This document shows, piece by piece, positions 1-10,800 of a stretch of DNA of 64,000 nucleotides (positions are counted from its first letter, which is position 1; each line of letters begins with the position of its first letter). Position numbers and translations under genes: made by a program. The DNA comes from Berkiella sp964502705 (GTDB taxonomy: Bacteria > Pseudomonadota > Gammaproteobacteria > Berkiellales > Berkiellaceae). A model generated the notes under the pieces. It had not been told where the DNA came from. It worked only from the letters and a program-made list of their open reading frames with translations, and ran no database searches. Location: the NCBI GenBank assembly GCA_964502705.1, contig CAZCXZ010000002.1, forward strand, positions 1 through 64,000, written 5' to 3'.

Positions 1-613
1 ATCGTTGCGAATGATATAGAAAGCAAAGTATTAAACTTGAACAAAGAGCGTGTTGCAACAGCTCATCATAGCTAAAGATAAAAGTTTACCTGAGTTAAAA
101 CTACGAGGTGACTGGACGCTGGGACGTTATCATATATATGGTGAAAAATCCGATAATTCCAGTGACGAGAATGTTTTTGGCTACCCCTTTATTCACGATA
201 ATGGTAATTACACAGCACAAATTTTGCTGAATGTTCCATTAAGCAATCGAGACCAGAAATTCCACCAAGTGTTAGCTGCGCGCAGTGAGTATGAAAAACT
301 AGAATATGAAGCCCGTTTTCATCAGATTAAGATCAGAAATTTCGCGACCAGTTTATTAGAGCAATCGCAAGTGAAGAAAAAGCAGTTGTTGTTGGCGACG
401 GAATCTTTAAAGCTGGCTAAAAACAATTATGAAGACACCTTGGTTAAACTTGAAGCAGGGCGTAGCTCGTTATTTGAATTGGTGAGCCAACAAGAAAGAT
501 TGTTAAATGCACAAATGGCTAAAAGCGCAAACCAAATCGCGTATTACAACAGTGTCGCGAATGTTGAACTCAGTGCAGGAACATTAGGAGCCACTTGGGT
601 AGGAACCGTATGA
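1..613 (+). CDS. TolC-family outer-membrane efflux protein, 3' part, apparent frameshift
   Basis: This is the C-terminal part of an outer-membrane channel protein of the TolC/OEP family, which forms the outer tunnel of tripartite exporters. From about base 50 the reading frame encodes a TolC-type pattern: an AKDKSLPELKLRG stretch typical of the strand after the coiled coil, long alpha-helical segments, and a LEAGRSSLFELVSQQERL motif like the second TolC hairpin. Bases 1-72 are open in a different frame and encode a plausible preceding helix (NDIESKVLNLNKER) that runs into a stop at 73-75. The downstream frame has stops at 17, 32 and 38 and only a GTG at 50. The two halves join into a normal family pattern if one base near 50-52 is extra. 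The stop overlaps the next gene's start. It is either a real frameshift or a sequencing error. Confidence 0.7.
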
Positions 614-1809
614 AAAAACACATTTTACTTTCCGTGTTGCTATTTTTAATCGCAAGCGCTCATGCCGAACCAAATGCGTTGATCGTGGAGCAAAAAAAGC
701 AAACGACAACCATACATTACAATGGCAATTTGTTTGCTTCGAATATTATTGAGGTTCAGACACCTGTCAATGCAACGCTCATGAAATCGCATGTTAATTT
801 TGGTGATAGGGTCAAAAAAGGCCAATTGCTATTTGAATTTTCTTCGCCGGAATTACAGACACAGCTTTCAGAAGCAAAAATGTGTACCTTAGAGAGTTTA
901 GATGCACTATTAAAACTACAAGAGTGGTCTAAGAGTTATGAAATGATGCAAGCGCTTGCCAATCTTGATAAAGCACAACATGAGTTAGAACGAACTAAAA
1001 ACCGTTTTAAGCAAACAGAAAAATTATATCAAAAAGGGATCATTGCCAAAGAAGAGTGCTTGTTAGATGAACGCTTTTATAAAGACAGTGAATTGCAATA
1101 TCAAAATGCGAAAAGACAATTAGCGCAAACCCAAGATAAAGCAAGCCAAACGGCCTTGAAAATTGCACAGTTAAAATGGCAACAAGCAGAAGCAAAAGAA
1201 GCTATCATGGAGCAAAAATTATCCATGTTGACCGTGCATTCACCGATAGCAGGCACGGTACTTGCGCCACAGAAAACGCCTAATTCCAAGCAGATCACTG
1301 GCTTATATCCTCATAGAGCTTTTCAAAGTTCTGAAGTGATAGCCTGGGTAGCGGATTTTTCTTCGTTGTGTATTTCAGTAAAGGTTGATGAATTAGATAT
1401 TGTTCGTTTGCAAAAAGGCCAAGCCGCAACCATTACATTTGGCGCTTTTCCTAAGCACAGTATCCCCGGCAGTATATTGGAAATATCAAGCCAAACACAC
1501 TCAGGTACTAAAGATGAACGGCAAGCAATGACCTATGAAGTTAAAGTTGCTTTAACCAATATCCCCGACGCCATTCAAGATAAGCTCTTAATGGGCATGT
1601 CAGCGAAGGTAGCTTTAAACGATGAAATGCCCGCGGGAATTTGGATTGCAAAACAGGCAGTTCATTTTGATAATGATATTCCCTACGTTCATAAACTAAA
1701 CAAGCAAGAAACCATAAAGCAAAAAGTTGAGCTAGGTGAAAATACCGAAAATGAAGTACGCGTATTAAGTGGGTTAGACGAAGGTGATAGGATAGCCCTA
1801 CATGCTTAA
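610..1809 (+). CDS. HlyD/MacA-like periplasmic adaptor subunit
   Basis: This is a membrane-fusion (adaptor) protein that bridges an inner-membrane ABC pump to a TolC-type channel. The ATG at 610 gives a clean signal peptide (MKKHILLSVLLFLIASAHA, residues 1-19), so I prefer it to a TTG 15 bases upstream. A lipoyl-like half motif follows (residues 45-80), then a long coiled-coil hairpin rich in K, Q and E (about 90-210), the second lipoyl half (TVHSPIAGTVLAP), and a beta-barrel region near 245-330. The 399-residue length fits the MacA/HlyD group. It overlaps the TolC-type gene upstream by 4 bases and the ABC gene downstream by 8, so the four genes are translationally coupled. The substrate cannot be read from the sequence. 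Confidence 0.85.
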   Translation: MKKHILLSVLLFLIASAHAEPNALIVEQKKQTTTIHYNGNLFASNIIEVQTPVNATLMKSHVNFGDRVKKGQLLFEFSSPELQTQLSEAKMCTLESLDALLKLQEWSKSYEMMQALANLDKAQHELERTKNRFKQTEKLYQKGIIAKEECLLDERFYKDSELQYQNAKRQLAQTQDKASQTALKIAQLKWQQAEAKEAIMEQKLSMLTVHSPIAGTVLAPQKTPNSKQITGLYPHRAFQSSEVIAWVADFSSLCISVKVDELDIVRLQKGQAATITFGAFPKHSIPGSILEISSQTHSGTKDERQAMTYEVKVALTNIPDAIQDKLLMGMSAKVALNDEMPAGIWIAKQAVHFDNDIPYVHKLNKQETIKQKVELGENTENEVRVLSGLDEGDRIALHA

Positions 1810-2461
1810 ACTGGAGGGGATCACAAAGCGATACCCTAACGCAGTGAATGCGCTTTACAGTCAATTGGAACTATCGTTAAACGCTCATCAATCGATGGCA
1901 ATGATGGGACCTTCTGGCTCAGGAAAAACAACCCTACTTTATATTCTAGGCTTGCTTGATCAACCTTGTTCTGGGCGTTATTGGTTTGAAGGCGTGGATA
2001 TTTTACAACTCAATCATGCTGACAAAGCCGCTTTTCGAAACCGAACACTAGGTTTTGTATTCCAGTCGCATTTATTGATCCCTCACTTACGTGTCATTGA
2101 TAACTTAATGTTACCGCTAATATATCGAGGTGAAACGCCTCAATATGCAGAATTATGCGCAAATCGGCAATTAGAAAGGCTTGAATTGCAACATTTAGCA
2201 AACCGCTTACCCTGTCAGCTATCCGGCGGTCAGCAACAAAGAATCGCCGTCTTACGCGCTTTAATTGGAGAACCCAAATTATTGCTGGCAGATGAGCCAA
2301 CGTCGGCGTTAGATGAATCGACTAAACAAGATATTTTGTCACTGCTTTTTTCATTGCAAAAATCACAAGGCTTTTCCATGATCATTGCAACGCATGATCA
2401 TGCAATTGCTAAACTGTGTGATCACGTTGTTGAGGTCGATAAAATTCATCATGCAGGTTAG
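1802..2461 (+). CDS. MacB/LolD-type ABC transporter ATP-binding protein
   Basis: This is the nucleotide-binding subunit of an ABC transporter of the MacB/LolD/FtsE class. At 219 residues it is a stand-alone ATPase domain. Visible motifs are Walker A GPSGSGKT (residues 36-43), the Q-loop near FQSH (87-90), signature LSGGQQQR (140-147), Walker B LLLADEP (160-166) and H-loop ATHD (196-199). It overlaps the adaptor gene upstream and the FtsX-type permease gene downstream. In MacB proper the ATPase and permease are fused; here they are separate genes, as in many MacAB-like exporters of peptides, lipids or macrolide-type compounds. All catalytic elements appear intact. Confidence 0.92.
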   Translation: MLKLEGITKRYPNAVNALYSQLELSLNAHQSMAMMGPSGSGKTTLLYILGLLDQPCSGRYWFEGVDILQLNHADKAAFRNRTLGFVFQSHLLIPHLRVIDNLMLPLIYRGETPQYAELCANRQLERLELQHLANRLPCQLSGGQQQRIAVLRALIGEPKLLLADEPTSALDESTKQDILSLLFSLQKSQGFSMIIATHDHAIAKLCDHVVEVDKIHHAG

Positions 2462-3590
2462 CTATTGGCTTAAAGAGGGATTATCTTTATTTCGATTTTA
2501 TCGCTTGCGTTTTATTTTGAGTATCGTCAGCATCATTGTGGGTATTGGCGCTGTTTGCGCGTTAAGTTCGATTAATCATATTGTGGCTTTAAATAGTGAA
2601 AAAATGTTAGCTCAGTTTGGCCAGGTTCCTTTTATTGCAACCGTGGTGCCCAGAACAGCAGCCGATAAAAAGAAAGCCGAGCAAGCGTTAAATGCCGCAC
2701 AGATGTTTTCTCTTTGCCAAAAGCACGATAATAAGATCAATATTATTCCCTATCAAGTGGTCCATCATGACAAGAGAAATATGGTTGTGGGCACACTCAA
2801 TGGTTTTGATGAATCTTTGAACTGGCCATTGGCTTCTGGTAGACGATTACATCGTTTAGATCTGCAATCAAAAGTAGCGGTTGTTGGTCAAAGAGTGCAA
2901 GCGAAGTTGAAGTCGCTGATTAATATTTCTGGGAGCTACGTTGAAGTGGTTGGCATTCTTGGCAATATAGAGCCTAGCCCTTTATTAGACTTTGATCCTA
3001 ATGATGCCATCTTTATTGGCATTGAAATGTTAGCGCGATTAAAGCCGTTTCCTTGGGTGGATTCATTTATCGTACAGAGTCTATCCATGCCACTGCTGTC
3101 TGCAGAACAGCATTTTACAAAATTGCTTAAGGCGCATTTAGGCAATATCGAGATCTTTATTCGTGACGCCAAGGTGTTTCAACTGGCCTTACTGAAACAG
3201 GTCAATATGACAATTCAAATGCTGAAAATGATCGCTTTAACGACGTTACTGCTGGGGTTTTTATCGATCGTCAATCTATTGGTCATTCTTATCGATGAAC
3301 GTAAAAAGGAAATCGGATTGCGTCTGGTGATGGGGGCTACGGCGCTTGATATTGGCTGGTTGTTTTTGCGTGAAATTATGCTGTTATGCTGCCTGGGCGC
3401 AGTGTTAGGGATTGTTTTTGGCCATTTGGCCGCCTATATTATAGTAATGAAGCTGGGATTAACGTATTATTTTGGTTGGCTTTCGTGGTCGATTGGTTTG
3501 CCGGTATCTGCTGCTATGGGCTTCATCAGTGGTATTTTGCCCATCTACTTTGCAGCGAATTGTCACCCCGTCAAGTTGTTAAACGCATAG
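2451..3590 (+). CDS. FtsX/MacB-like ABC transporter permease
   Basis: This is the permease partner of the preceding ATPase. The architecture is one N-terminal membrane helix (about residues 20-42), a large periplasmic MacB-core-like region (about 45-255), then three C-terminal membrane helices of the FtsX domain, with the family-typical DERKKEIGLRLVMGAT stretch between helices 2 and 3. I place the start at ATG 2451, which overlaps the ATPase stop and gives 379 residues; a longer reading from 2385 would add a tail overlapping the ATPase gene. It probably forms a mechanotransmission-type pump that drives periplasmic substrate through the adaptor and the TolC channel. The substrate is unknown. 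Confidence 0.88.
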   Translation: MQVSYWLKEGLSLFRFYRLRFILSIVSIIVGIGAVCALSSINHIVALNSEKMLAQFGQVPFIATVVPRTAADKKKAEQALNAAQMFSLCQKHDNKINIIPYQVVHHDKRNMVVGTLNGFDESLNWPLASGRRLHRLDLQSKVAVVGQRVQAKLKSLINISGSYVEVVGILGNIEPSPLLDFDPNDAIFIGIEMLARLKPFPWVDSFIVQSLSMPLLSAEQHFTKLLKAHLGNIEIFIRDAKVFQLALLKQVNMTIQMLKMIALTTLLLGFLSIVNLLVILIDERKKEIGLRLVMGATALDIGWLFLREIMLLCCLGAVLGIVFGHLAAYIIVMKLGLTYYFGWLSWSIGLPVSAAMGFISGILPIYFAANCHPVKLLNA

Positions 3591-3608
3591 TGCCAAACTG
3601 GACAAAGT

Positions 3609-4388
3609 ATGTGTGAAATGTTAGGAATGAGTTCAAATACACCTGCAGATATCTGCTTTAGCTTTTCAGGCTTAATGCAACGCGGTGGTAAAACGGGGCC
3701 TCATAAAGACGGTTGGGGCATTGCCTTTTATGAAGGGCGAGGCTGCCGTACTTTTCACGACCCTTTTCCGAGTGCCGATTCCGAAATCGCCAAATTGGTT
3801 AAACGTTACCCGATTAAAAGCCGCAATGTTATTTGCCACATTCGAAAAGCCAATAGTGGCAAAGTCTGTTTAGAAAACACCCATCCTTTTGTCAGAGAAC
3901 TTTGGGGCCGTAATTGGTGTTTTGCCCATAATGGACAACTCAGAGGGATCAAAAAGAAATTAAAACTGGCACATTTTTTCCCTGTCGGCACCACCGATAG
4001 TGAACATGCGTTTTGTTGGCTCCTTGATCAAATCTATATTGCTTTTCCTAAGCCACCAAAAAGCGACGAGAAAATTGCCGTCTTAATTAAGAAATTGTGT
4101 GACACACTTTCTCAATATGGTGTATTCAACATTCTGATGTGTGATTCGAAGTATCTTTATGCCCATTGCTCAACTAAATTGGTCTGGATCACGCGCAAAG
4201 CACCATTTGGCAAAGCAAAGCTATTAGATGAAGATTTAACCATTGATTTTTGTAGCCAAAACTCGCCTACGGACATTATTACGGTTTTAGCAACGGCTCC
4301 CTTAACCGATAACGAAACTTGGCAGCGTGCCCACAAAGGCGATTTTTTAATTTTTAAAGAGGGGTTGCAAGTGGCTATGGCTAAATAG
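3609..4388 (+). CDS. yafJ: Class II glutamine amidotransferase, YafJ type
   Basis: This is a stand-alone class II glutaminase-fold protein. The Met1 is followed by Cys2, the N-terminal nucleophile after Met removal, in the context MCEMLGMSSN. The conserved RGGKTGPHKDGWGIAFYEG block, the HNGQL oxyanion segment and the ENTHPF block are all present. The sequence follows E. coli YafJ, as I remember it, almost end to end, and the length (259) is normal. No synthase domain is attached, so the acceptor of the released ammonia is unknown, as for the family. Its end overlaps the convergent glpD by 8 bases. The start is fixed by the need for Cys at position 2. Confidence 0.93.
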   Translation: MCEMLGMSSNTPADICFSFSGLMQRGGKTGPHKDGWGIAFYEGRGCRTFHDPFPSADSEIAKLVKRYPIKSRNVICHIRKANSGKVCLENTHPFVRELWGRNWCFAHNGQLRGIKKKLKLAHFFPVGTTDSEHAFCWLLDQIYIAFPKPPKSDEKIAVLIKKLCDTLSQYGVFNILMCDSKYLYAHCSTKLVWITRKAPFGKAKLLDEDLTIDFCSQNSPTDIITVLATAPLTDNETWQRAHKGDFLIFKEGLQVAMAK

Positions 4389-5910
4389 CTGCTTTGTAAT
4401 GCGAATTAAGATAGACGTTTAACCATTTTTCTAAAGCGGCTTCCTCTGGTGGTTGTAAGAATAACCCTAATTTGGTTCTACGCCATAAAATGTCTTCCAT
4501 TTTACGTGCCCATTCTTTTTCAACCAAATACACCACTTCTTTTTCATATAAACCGTGCCCAAAGTGGTATCCAAGATCATCAAGCTGCTTACAATCTTTT
4601 AAAATATGATGAATGAGTGTGCCATAGGTTTGCGCATATCTTAATGCCAATTGAGCGGGTAGCCAGGCATACTGCTGGGCAATGGTTTCGAAAAATTCTG
4701 TATACTCTGCTTCGACAATATCGCCACCGGGAAGTGGATATTGATCTGTCCAGTTGCACCCCATTTCTTTGAAATAAGGTGATAACAAATTCACTGCTTT
4801 TTCAGATAATGCGCGATAAGTGGTTAATTTACCACCCAGCACATTCAATAAAGGGAGGTTACCATGTTCGTCAACATTGATTTCCAGCTTGTATTCCCTT
4901 GAGTTACTTGAGACATTCGTTGATTGATCGTCAACCAGTGCACGAACGCCAGACCAAGAATGAATGATTTGCTCCGGTTTTACAGGATGATGAAAATATT
5001 CACTGACAATTTCACAAAGATATTCCATTTCCGCCAAACTAATTTTCGCTTTCTGTGGTGCTCCCTGGTAGATCACTTCGGTTGTACCAATCAGGGTAAA
5101 TTGCTTTAAATAGGGGATCACGAAAATGACACGGCCATCTCTATTCTGCAAAACATAAGCTTCTTTGCGATCGTAAAGCTTAGGCACAACAATATGGCTA
5201 CCTTTAACCAATTTCAATCGGTGTGCACTCGGTATTTTAACGACGCCATTTAAAATCTCATCTACAAAGGGCCCACCCGCATTAACCAGTGCTTTGCATT
5301 TAATGGTATAGATTTGTTGAGTGAGTTGATTTTGCAGTTGTAGTTGCCAATGATCGTTCATACGGGTTGCGCTGAGGCAACGCGTATAATTTGCAACAAT
5401 CCCGCCTGCTCTAGCAAGACGCAATGCTGTGGTGATCACAAGTCTTGCGTCATCAACAGTTGCATCCGAATAGATAAACCCTTTCCGAATAGAGCGCTTT
5501 AAAGGGCTTGATGTATCATTGGGATTTAGGAAGATCATTTTTGAGCGTTTGAAGAATCGACCATACCCAAAGAGATCGTAAATAAACAAGCCCAAACGTA
5601 TCATCCAAAAGGAGCGCCTGAGTTGGTTGTAGGGAACAACAAACCGCATGGGGTGTACCAAATGCGGGGCGGTTTTGAGCAACGTTTCCCTTTCTTTAAG
5701 CGATTCGCGTACTAGCGAAAAATTATAATCTTCCAGATAACGCAACCCACCATGGATCAGTTTACTGCTGGCGCTTGAGGTTGCACTTGCTAAATCATTC
5801 TGCTCACACAAAAGTACAGAAAGGCCTCTGCCTGCAGCATCGGCAGCAATCCCAGTGCCATTGATGCCACCACCAATGACAGCCACATCAACAAAGCTTT
5901 CGGTGTACAA
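4381..5910 (-). CDS. glpD: Aerobic glycerol-3-phosphate dehydrogenase
   Basis: This is the membrane-associated flavoenzyme that oxidises glycerol-3-phosphate to dihydroxyacetone phosphate and passes electrons to quinone. The N-terminal FAD-binding Rossmann motif GGGINGTGIAADAAGRG (residues 13-29) and the SSKLIHGGLRYLE block typical of GlpD are present, and the length of 509 matches the family (about 500). The start appears to be TTG at 5908-5910: there is no in-frame ATG before the Rossmann motif, a TGA lies just upstream, and a GAGG Shine-Dalgarno sits 7 bases before the TTG. No glpF or glpK is nearby, so glycerol uptake must be encoded elsewhere, or the enzyme is used in lipid or redox metabolism. 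Confidence 0.96.
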   Translation of the reverse strand: MYTESFVDVAVIGGGINGTGIAADAAGRGLSVLLCEQNDLASATSSASSKLIHGGLRYLEDYNFSLVRESLKERETLLKTAPHLVHPMRFVVPYNQLRRSFWMIRLGLFIYDLFGYGRFFKRSKMIFLNPNDTSSPLKRSIRKGFIYSDATVDDARLVITTALRLARAGGIVANYTRCLSATRMNDHWQLQLQNQLTQQIYTIKCKALVNAGGPFVDEILNGVVKIPSAHRLKLVKGSHIVVPKLYDRKEAYVLQNRDGRVIFVIPYLKQFTLIGTTEVIYQGAPQKAKISLAEMEYLCEIVSEYFHHPVKPEQIIHSWSGVRALVDDQSTNVSSNSREYKLEINVDEHGNLPLLNVLGGKLTTYRALSEKAVNLLSPYFKEMGCNWTDQYPLPGGDIVEAEYTEFFETIAQQYAWLPAQLALRYAQTYGTLIHHILKDCKQLDDLGYHFGHGLYEKEVVYLVEKEWARKMEDILWRRTKLGLFLQPPEEAALEKWLNVYLNSHYKAAI

Positions 5911-6019
5911 TGAATGGCCTCATGATAAAAAGAGAATCTAGTCTATTAAGAATAGATGGTAATTGGGTAAGTGGGAATTTATTGTTTGGTAACTAAGATA
6001 GTTAAATGGGAAGAGTATC

Positions 6020-7831
6020 ATGATTGAGTACGATGTATTGGGCAGCCATCCACTAAGCCACCAATTTACGGTTCGCTTGACTATCCCTTCCCCAGATCCA
6101 CAGGGCCAAAAGGTCTCAATGCCAACTTGGATCCCAGGTAGTTACTTGATCCGTGATTTCGCCCGGCACATTACCGCCATCAAAGCGTTAAGCGGTGATA
6201 ACTTCACAAATTCCATCTCGATTGTGAAACAGAACAGCCATGTATGGCAGGTTGAGAAAGTAACAGGCCCTTTGCTGCTGGAGTACACCGTTTACGCTTA
6301 TGATACTTCCGTCAGAGGTGCTTACTTGGATGATGAACAAGCCTTCATCAATCCCTGCAGTCTGTTATTGATGGTACATGGGCAAGAAGAACAGCCCTGT
6401 AAAGTTAAATTATCGCCTCCTGCGGTGGAAGATGCTGCGAGCTGGCGAGTTGCGACGACACTAACGCCCTTAGATGCCAAACCGTTAGGCTTTGGTTGGT
6501 ATCAAGCGGCTTCTTATGATGAATTGATTGATAAGCCCGTGCAAATGGGACACTTCGATTTAATTGAATTTTCTGCGAAAGGGATCCCGCATGCCGTTGC
6601 AATCACAGGTTATCATACCGCTGATTTAAAACGTCTTACCATTGATTTACAAAAAATTTGTGAAGAACACTTACAATTGTTTGGTGCGCCCTATCCCTTT
6701 ACACGATACTTGTTTTTACTCAATTTACGCAAAGACAGTTATGGTGGTCTAGAACATCGTGATTCAACCGCATTACAAATCCAAAGAGACTATTTGCCCG
6801 AAGAAGGGGAAGTCACTGCGACGCCCTCTTATATCACGTTATTAGGGCTATTTAGTCATGAGTATTTTCATGCTTGGAATATTAAACGTATCAAGCCTGA
6901 AAGTTTTATGCCGTATGTATTAAGCGATAAATCATTTACGAGGCAATTATGGGCTTTCGAAGGGATCACCTCTTATTTTGATGAGCTTGCGTTAGTGCGA
7001 TCAAAAGTGATTACATTCGATCAATATCTTGATTTGCTTGCTCACACGCTTACTCGACTCATTAGAAATCCTGGTCGTTTACAGCAAACTGTGTTGGATT
7101 CAAGCTTCGATGCGTGGATTAAATTTTATCAACCGAATGAGAATTCAATTAATTCACAAGTCAGCTATTATCTTAAAGGTTCGATTATTGCATTAGCGAT
7201 TGATCTCAGTCTGCGCGTACATAGCCAATCTTCGTTAGATACTATCATGCAAAACTTATGGCGTGACTTTGGACTAACAAATATTGGTGTACCAGAAGAT
7301 AAAATACCTGAGCTGATTGCTAAGGCAGGCGGTGAAAAACTGCAAGCATTGTTGCAGCAAGCGCTTAACACAACAGATGATATTGATTTAAATCCTTTAC
7401 TTGAGCATTATGGTTTAACGCTTAAATATCGCGAAGCGCAAGGTTCAGATGATCTAGGTGGTAAAAGGGCGCAGCTTAACCCTGTCAAAGGCGCGACCTT
7501 GGGAATAACGGTCACTAAGACACAAGGCAAAATGGTCGTGACGCAGGTGTTAGCGGGCAGTAGTGCTGCAAAAGCGGGCATCACAACGCAAGATGAAATC
7601 ATTGCCATCGATAATATCAAAGTCGATGCAGAGTCTTATGATAAAATAGTGAAAAAAGCGAAACCTGGCCAGCAAGTTAAGATCCATCTTTTCCGTCAAG
7701 ACAAGTTAAAGACTTTGGAAGCCACTTGGCGTTCGCTGTCCTTAGATACGGTTGAAATAACGGTAAATCCCACATTAACAGATGCACAAAGAGCCATGTT
7801 AACCGCATGGTTAAAGATTGATTTAACATAA
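6020..7831 (+). CDS. M61-family (glycyl aminopeptidase type) metalloprotease with PDZ domain
   Basis: This is a zinc peptidase of MEROPS family M61. The zinc-binding HEYFH motif lies at residues 280-284, the upstream GGLEH substrate-binding segment at 242-246, and a downstream FEGITSYF segment near 320 should provide the third zinc ligand. The N-terminal half (1-200) is the beta-rich M61 N-domain. A C-terminal PDZ domain (about 480-570) contains LGITV and VLAGSSAAKAGI. The 603-residue length is normal. No signal peptide is visible, so it probably acts in the cytoplasm on small peptides. A GGAAG Shine-Dalgarno precedes the ATG. The next gene, hrpA, starts 8 bases after the stop, so the two are probably cotranscribed. 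Confidence 0.92.
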   Translation: MIEYDVLGSHPLSHQFTVRLTIPSPDPQGQKVSMPTWIPGSYLIRDFARHITAIKALSGDNFTNSISIVKQNSHVWQVEKVTGPLLLEYTVYAYDTSVRGAYLDDEQAFINPCSLLLMVHGQEEQPCKVKLSPPAVEDAASWRVATTLTPLDAKPLGFGWYQAASYDELIDKPVQMGHFDLIEFSAKGIPHAVAITGYHTADLKRLTIDLQKICEEHLQLFGAPYPFTRYLFLLNLRKDSYGGLEHRDSTALQIQRDYLPEEGEVTATPSYITLLGLFSHEYFHAWNIKRIKPESFMPYVLSDKSFTRQLWAFEGITSYFDELALVRSKVITFDQYLDLLAHTLTRLIRNPGRLQQTVLDSSFDAWIKFYQPNENSINSQVSYYLKGSIIALAIDLSLRVHSQSSLDTIMQNLWRDFGLTNIGVPEDKIPELIAKAGGEKLQALLQQALNTTDDIDLNPLLEHYGLTLKYREAQGSDDLGGKRAQLNPVKGATLGITVTKTQGKMVVTQVLAGSSAAKAGITTQDEIIAIDNIKVDAESYDKIVKKAKPGQQVKIHLFRQDKLKTLEATWRSLSLDTVEITVNPTLTDAQRAMLTAWLKIDLT

Positions 7832-7839
7832 TTAACAAC

Positions 7840-10800
7840 ATGATAGAAATAGCACAACGTATTCAACATTGTCTTCGTAAAGATCAATTTCTTTTTAGAA
7901 GAAAACTTGCTCACATTCAAAAAATTCAAGATGTAACGCTACGGAATGAAAAGCTGACTCAACTTGAAAAAAAAATCACAGCATCTTGTGAATTGTTTGC
8001 TAAACGCCAACAACTTGTGCCCACAATCCACTATCCCGATCTGCCGATTATGGCAAAAAAGCAGGAGATCATTGATGCTTTAAAGTTGCATCAAGTGATT
8101 ATCGTGGCAGGGGAAACAGGTTCGGGTAAAACGACACAGCTACCCAAGTTTTGCTTAGAGGCCGGGCTGGGTGTGAGCGGCTTCATTGGACACACGCAAC
8201 CCAGACGTTTAGCTGCAAGGCAAGTCGCAACGCGGATTGCTAACGAGCTACAAAGCGAAGTCGGAAATCTGGTTGGATATCAAGTGCGCTTCTCTGATAA
8301 AACTAGCCCAAGCAGTCTCATCAAATTAATGACCGATGGTATTTTGCTCACGCAAACGCAAAATGATAAATGGTTGAATGACTACGATTGCATTATTATT
8401 GATGAAGCACATGAGCGCAGCCTCAATATCGATTTCCTGCTGGGCTTCTTAAAGACGTTATTACAAAGACGTCGCGATTTAAAAGTGATTGTGACATCTG
8501 CTACCATCGATGTTGAACGCTTTTCAGCCTTTTTTAATGCCCCCTTAATCACTGTAGAGGGCCGCTCTTTCCCTGTTGAAGTAAAATATTTAGCACATAA
8601 CAAGTTGTCAGAATATGATGATCCGGTACAGTCAGTGGTGGATGCAGTCAAATTGGCCTATCAAGATGGTCCAGGGGACATTCTCATATTTCAAAGCGGC
8701 GAAAAAGAGTTCCGCGAGGTGACTGAAGCCCTGAATGCAGAAGATCTTGTTAATACGATTGTATTGCCGTTATTCGCAAGACAAAGTGTCGGCGAGCAAC
8801 AAAAAATATTTCAATCGATGCATAAGCGTAAAATTATTATTGCTACCAACGTGGCCGAGACCTCAATCACCGTTCCTAATATCCGCTTTGTGATTGATGG
8901 TGGTTTGCATCGGATCAGTCGCTATAATTATCGTAATAAATTGCAACGACTACCCATCGAGCCGATTTCGCAAGCAAGTGCAGAGCAGCGCAAGGGTCGT
9001 TGTGGTCGTGTTGGGCCGGGAATTTGTTATCGCTTGTATTCAGAAGAAGACTTTCTCACAAGAGATCGCTATACCGAACCCGAGATATTACGGACCAATT
9101 TAGCCGGTGTAATTCTAAAAATGCTTTCCCTTGGTTGGAAGGCTATCGATGAGTTTCCCTTTTTAGACGCTCCTGACAGCCGATATATTAAAGATGGCTA
9201 TGCGTTACTTGAGCGACTGGGCGCAGTGTTTGATGGCAACATTACGCCGATTGGCCGTCAACTTGCATTGATACCCATTGAACCGAAATTAGGTCGCATT
9301 ATTATAGGTGCGAATCAGTATGGTGCGTTAAGCGAAATTCTGATAATTGTAAGCGCATTAAGTATCATCGATCCCAGAGAATATCCTGCGGATTTCAAAG
9401 AGAAAGCCAATCAGAGTCATGCCCAATTCGCTCACCTGAGTTCTGACTTTTTGACTTATTTAAATCTGTGGAACTTTATTAACGAGCAAAAGCAGAAATT
9501 ATCGAATCAAAAATTTAGAAAACTTTGCCGTGAAAATTTTCTATCTTATTTGAGAATTTGCGAATGGCAAGATGTGCATGCACAATTGCTGGATATTGTT
9601 AAAGAATTGCAATTCAAACCCAATCAAGTTGCTGCTGAAAATAGCCTTATTCATAAGGCGCTGCTGACAGGCTTGCTAGACACGATTGGGCAGAAAGAGC
9701 AAAAGACTGAATATCAAGGCGCAAGAGGTGTAAAATTCTTTTTGCATCCTGGCTCTTCATTATTTAAAAAAGCACCATCGTGGATAGTTGCTTGTGAAAT
9801 TGTGCATACCAGTAAAACCTATGCAAGAGGGAACGCTGAAGTTGAACTCAAATGGATTGAAGAAGTGGGCAAGTCTTTGCTTAAAAGGCAATATGTTGAG
9901 CCACATTTTGATCTGAAAGAGCAACGGATTGTTGCATTTGAAAGAGCAACATTATTTGGATTGGAAATTATCAGCCGACGTAAAGTCAGTTACGAAAAAA
10001 TTTCACCGATTGAGGCAAGAAAATTATTTATTTTGCAAGGGTTCGTTGAGCAGCAATTAAATACGCGTTGCCACTTTTATGCGAAGAACTGCCAAACCAT
10101 TGCTAATCTAAAAGCATTAGAAGACAGAACGCGTCGGCAGGTGATATTAGTTGATGAAAATGTAGTCTATGAATTTTATGAAAAGAATTTGCCGCCAAAT
10201 ATTATGTCGGTCAATGCTTTAGAGCAGTGGGCTAAACATCATGATGATAGCATTCTGTTCATTCAAGAAGCTGATTTTGGATTTACTAAAGAGAGTGCAA
10301 CGTGGGAGCAGCTGTTTCCATCTGAATTAGTCGTTGATGAAAAACCTTATCCGTTGCAATATAAATTTGATCTGGCAGCCGAAGACGATGGTGTGACACT
10401 CCAAGTGCCGATCGAATCACTTGCGAAGTTGCAAGCGCATAATTTTTCCTGGTTAATTGAAGGTTTAATTGCAGAGAAAATAGCCTTTTATTTGAAGGCA
10501 TTGCCAAAGCGCCTAAGGGTTATGTTAGCGCCACTTCCTGAAACGATTGCAAAAGCTGCAAATGAGCTGGATAGAAACCAACCCTTGGAATTGGCATTAC
10601 GTCATTTTGTTGCAGATAAATTGGGCATGAAACTAGACATCGCTATTTGGGAACATGTGTTTCTACCTGCGCATTTGAGTATGCACTTTGTTATTTTAGG
10701 TTCTCAAAAAGAAATACTCGCATCGGGCGATGATTTGTCATCACTATATGAAAAGTTACATGAAAAATTCAGTAGCAAGATGACAGAACAGAATCCATTA

